A stretch of DNA of 7,511 nt from Rhodococcus_D sp039923155 (lineage in GTDB: Bacteria; Actinomycetota; Actinomycetes; Mycobacteriales; Mycobacteriaceae), in NCBI GenBank assembly GCA_039923155.1, contig JBDTDI010000016.1, positions 1-7,511 on the forward strand, read 5' to 3'. The position numbers and the translations under genes are program-made. The notes beneath the pieces are model-generated. The model saw nothing but the letters and a program-made list of their open reading frames with translations. It did not search any database and was not told the DNA's origin. Position 1 is the stretch's first letter. Each line of letters opens with the position of its first letter. Shown here piece after piece: positions 6,079 to 7,511 of this stretch.

Positions 6079-7266
6079 CTACCTAGTGGAGGTCGGGGTC
6101 GGGGTCGGGGTCGGGGTTGCCGGGCGGGTGGGGGTGGTCGGGGTTGCCGAGCGAGTCGGGGTCGGCGAGGTTGCCGGAGCCGGCGTGGACGACGTGGTCT
6201 CCGCCGGGGTGAGGGCGGCGGTTCCCGCCGGGATGGCGACGCTGAACGGCAGTCCGCTCTTCACCGTGCACGCCCCGGTCCTCGGGTCCTGCACGACGTG
6301 CGGCAGCGGGAAGCGGTTGACCGGGTCCTGCTGGTCCACCCCGGGGGTGTTCTCGTAGGTCCCGTCGGTGCAGGTGGACTCCCACACCTTGATCGGCTGG
6401 CCGTCCTGGTCGTAGAGGTAGACGTCGGTGAGCGGGCGGCCGTTGGCGTCGAAGGGGTAGACGTTCGACACCGACAGGCCCGTCTCCGCTGCGGGGGCCG
6501 GGTCGTTGTAGCCCCCGTTGCTCGCGTAGGCGTACTCACGCGCCACGGACGGCAGCGCGAGCAGCACGCCCACGGCCAGGACGTTGAGCGGAATGGCGAT
6601 CCAGGACCAGCTCCGGTTTCCCGCGGCCCGACGCGCAAGCCACACCGACGGGGCGATGAGCAGGACAGCGAGCACCAGCGCGACGGCCAACGACGACGAC
6701 ACCCTGATGACCCCGAGCAGCAGCACCGCGGCGAGGCCGGCGCGCAGCACCCACCACGCGGGTCGCAGCGAGACGACCAGATCCCGCACCGAGGGTGGGG
6801 TGGCCTCGGCAAGCTGCCGGGCACCCCGGCGCGCGGCCTCGACCTCCGGCAGGGTCCGCAAGCCACCCTGGCCCCGGGCCGCGAGCCACCCCGCCCCTGC
6901 AGGCAGCCCCACCAGCACCACCAGGCCCACCACGACCCCACCGCGGCCGGCACCGTAGATGCCGTTGAGGCCGGCCGCCACGGACGCCAGGCCCAGCAGC
7001 CAAACCGCCAGGCGCGCGCGCAGGTTCGACGTTCCCTTCGTCGGCGCAACCTCACCCGGGTAGCCCGCGGCCAACCGGAGCTCGGCGGCGTAGGCCTCGG
7101 GCGACCCCAGGCGCTGCACCTCGGCCGGATCGTCGGACTCCTCGAGCTGCACGGCGACGTCGGACAGGATGTCGTCGACCTCACCGGCGGGCAGGTCGGC
7201 CAGGGCTGCACGCACCCGGGCCAGGTAGTCCTGGTGGGTCTTGCTCACGGTCGGTTGGGTGTTCAT
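6079..7266 (-). CDS. HAAS/DUF1700-like membrane protein with extracellular domain and Pro/Thr tail
   Basis: This 395-residue protein starts with a helical, acidic cytoplasmic region (about 10-72; HQDYLARVRAALADLP, then LGSPEAYAAEL) that resembles the HAAS/DUF1700-type domain commonly encoded next to PadR regulators. About five membrane segments follow (about 84-104, 109-130, 170-188, 190-211, 219-240), then an outward-facing domain (about 241-350) with Cys299 and Cys333, possibly a disulfide, and a Pro/Thr tail (352-395) made of 9-residue repeats. Such tails are often wall-spanning or O-glycosylated in actinobacteria (inference). The ATG at 7266 overlaps the padR stop by 4 bases (ATGA), with GGGG 7 bases upstream; an upstream in-frame start at 7314 would lie deep inside padR and is unlikely. 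Its function is unknown; partnership with the PadR regulator in envelope sensing is plausible. Only the N-terminus and topology support the family call. Confidence 0.85.
   Translation of the reverse strand: MNTQPTVSKTHQDYLARVRAALADLPAGEVDDILSDVAVQLEESDDPAEVQRLGSPEAYAAELRLAAGYPGEVAPTKGTSNLRARLAVWLLGLASVAAGLNGIYGAGRGGVVVGLVVLVGLPAGAGWLAARGQGGLRTLPEVEAARRGARQLAEATPPSVRDLVVSLRPAWWVLRAGLAAVLLLGVIRVSSSLAVALVLAVLLIAPSVWLARRAAGNRSWSWIAIPLNVLAVGVLLALPSVAREYAYASNGGYNDPAPAAETGLSVSNVYPFDANGRPLTDVYLYDQDGQPIKVWESTCTDGTYENTPGVDQQDPVNRFPLPHVVQDPRTGACTVKSGLPFSVAIPAGTAALTPAETTSSTPAPATSPTPTRSATPTTPTRPATPTPTPTPTSTR
6094..6174 (-). repeat. 27-base imperfect repeats encoding a Pro/Thr tail
   Basis: Three 27-base units encode the 9-residue units ATSPTPTRS, ATPTTPTRP and ATPTPTPTP (residues 365-391 of the HAAS-like protein). 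GGTTGCCG recurs on the plus strand at 6115, 6142 and 6169, exactly 27 bases apart. Within this array, at 6091-6116, is a tandem hexamer GGTCGG (four exact units) that gives four GGGG runs separated by TC at 6095-6116, a perfect G-quadruplex-type motif on the template strand. Gain or loss of hexamers or 27-mers would keep the reading frame. Confidence 0.8.
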
Positions 7267-7511
7267 GCGGCATCCCCGATCAGCTGGTCCATGGTCTCGG
7301 CAAAGGCGCGCCACGTCTTCGCCGTCGTCGAGAGGCGATCGCGCCCGGGAGCGTTGAGGCTGTAGTACTTGCGGTGCGGGCCTTCCTCGCTGGGCACCAC
7401 GTAGGCGGTCAGCGCGCCGGCCTGAAACAGCCGCCGCAGCGTGCCGTAGACCGACGCGTCCCCGACGTCGTGCAGGCCGGCCGCCCGCAACCGCCGCACG
7501 ATGTCGTAGCC
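7263..7511 (-). CDS. PadR-family transcriptional regulator (5' end outside window)
   Basis: The visible 82 residues are the C-terminal part of a small winged-helix repressor. GYDIVRRLRAAGL at the window edge, DASVYGTLRRLFQAGALTAY and the wing EEGPHRKYYSLNAPGRDRL are typical of PadR proteins of the short type (about 110 residues), so only some 25-30 N-terminal residues should be missing. A final helix (about residues 60-80, with TWRAFAETMDQLIG) would serve dimerisation. PadR proteins usually repress their own operon and respond to a ligand or stress; the ligand is unknown here. The stop overlaps the start of the HAAS-like membrane gene, the usual PadR/HAAS two-gene layout. The operator would lie upstream, outside the window. 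Confidence 0.92.
   Translation of the reverse strand, partial: GYDIVRRLRAAGLHDVGDASVYGTLRRLFQAGALTAYVVPSEEGPHRKYYSLNAPGRDRLSTTAKTWRAFAETMDQLIGDAA

Noticed and set aside
6056..6085. Rightward promoter with TTGACG as -35
   Set aside because: TTGACG at 6056-6061 matches a -35 well, but the best -10 candidate 18 bases on is TACCTA, which is poor, and it would drive only antisense RNA. The repeats are better explained as a direct-repeat set.
7267..7314. Longer start for the HAAS-like protein at 7314
   Set aside because: It would add 16 residues (with three Arg and two Cys) inside padR. The ATG at 7266 has a GGGG site at good distance and the typical 4-base ATGA overlap.
5836..7365. Plus-strand open frame of 509 codons
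   Set aside because: It runs opposite the HAAS-like gene, crosses the kdp promoter region, and its Arg/Gly-rich repeats are only the complement of the Pro/Thr coding repeat.

Overview
The window is a GC-rich stretch in which nearly every codon ends in G or C. That base composition and the protein sequences point to an actinobacterium (Actinomycetota); the genus cannot be told from this piece. All recognised genes lie on the minus strand and read from right to left.

Right end (7511 to 6079): a two-gene unit made of a PadR-family winged-helix regulator, whose first residues lie outside the window, and a membrane protein of the HAAS/DUF1700-like type. The two overlap by 4 bases. The membrane protein has a cytoplasmic helical N-terminus, about five membrane segments, an outward-facing domain with two cysteines, and a Pro/Thr tail built from three 9-residue repeats. 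The DNA of that tail contains a perfect G-quadruplex-type motif on the plus strand.

Middle (6078 to 5939): a 140-base gap that should hold the kdp promoter. It contains three direct C(T/C)TGACG repeats spaced 21 and 11 bases, a 13-base palindrome, and a doubled GACGGAG whose inner copy is the ribosome binding site of the next ORF. No clear -35/-10 pair or T-tract terminator was found.

Left and main part (5938 to 1): the high-affinity ATP-driven potassium uptake system. The order is an unnamed 27-residue membrane peptide, kdpF, kdpA, kdpB, kdpC and the first half of the sensor kinase gene kdpD, which runs off the left edge. The genes overlap by 4, 1 and 1 bases and are then separated by 3 and 7 bases, so they are almost certainly one translationally coupled operon. 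KdpA (K+ channel-like), KdpB (P-type ATPase), KdpC (accessory) and KdpF (stabilising peptide) form the pump; KdpD would sense K+ or turgor and activate a response regulator KdpE, expected just left of the window.

Most of the window is a standard Kdp locus. The parts worth a second look are the unannotated-looking 27-residue ORF in front of kdpF, the phased repeats in the kdp leader, and the repeat-bearing PadR/HAAS-like membrane gene next door.
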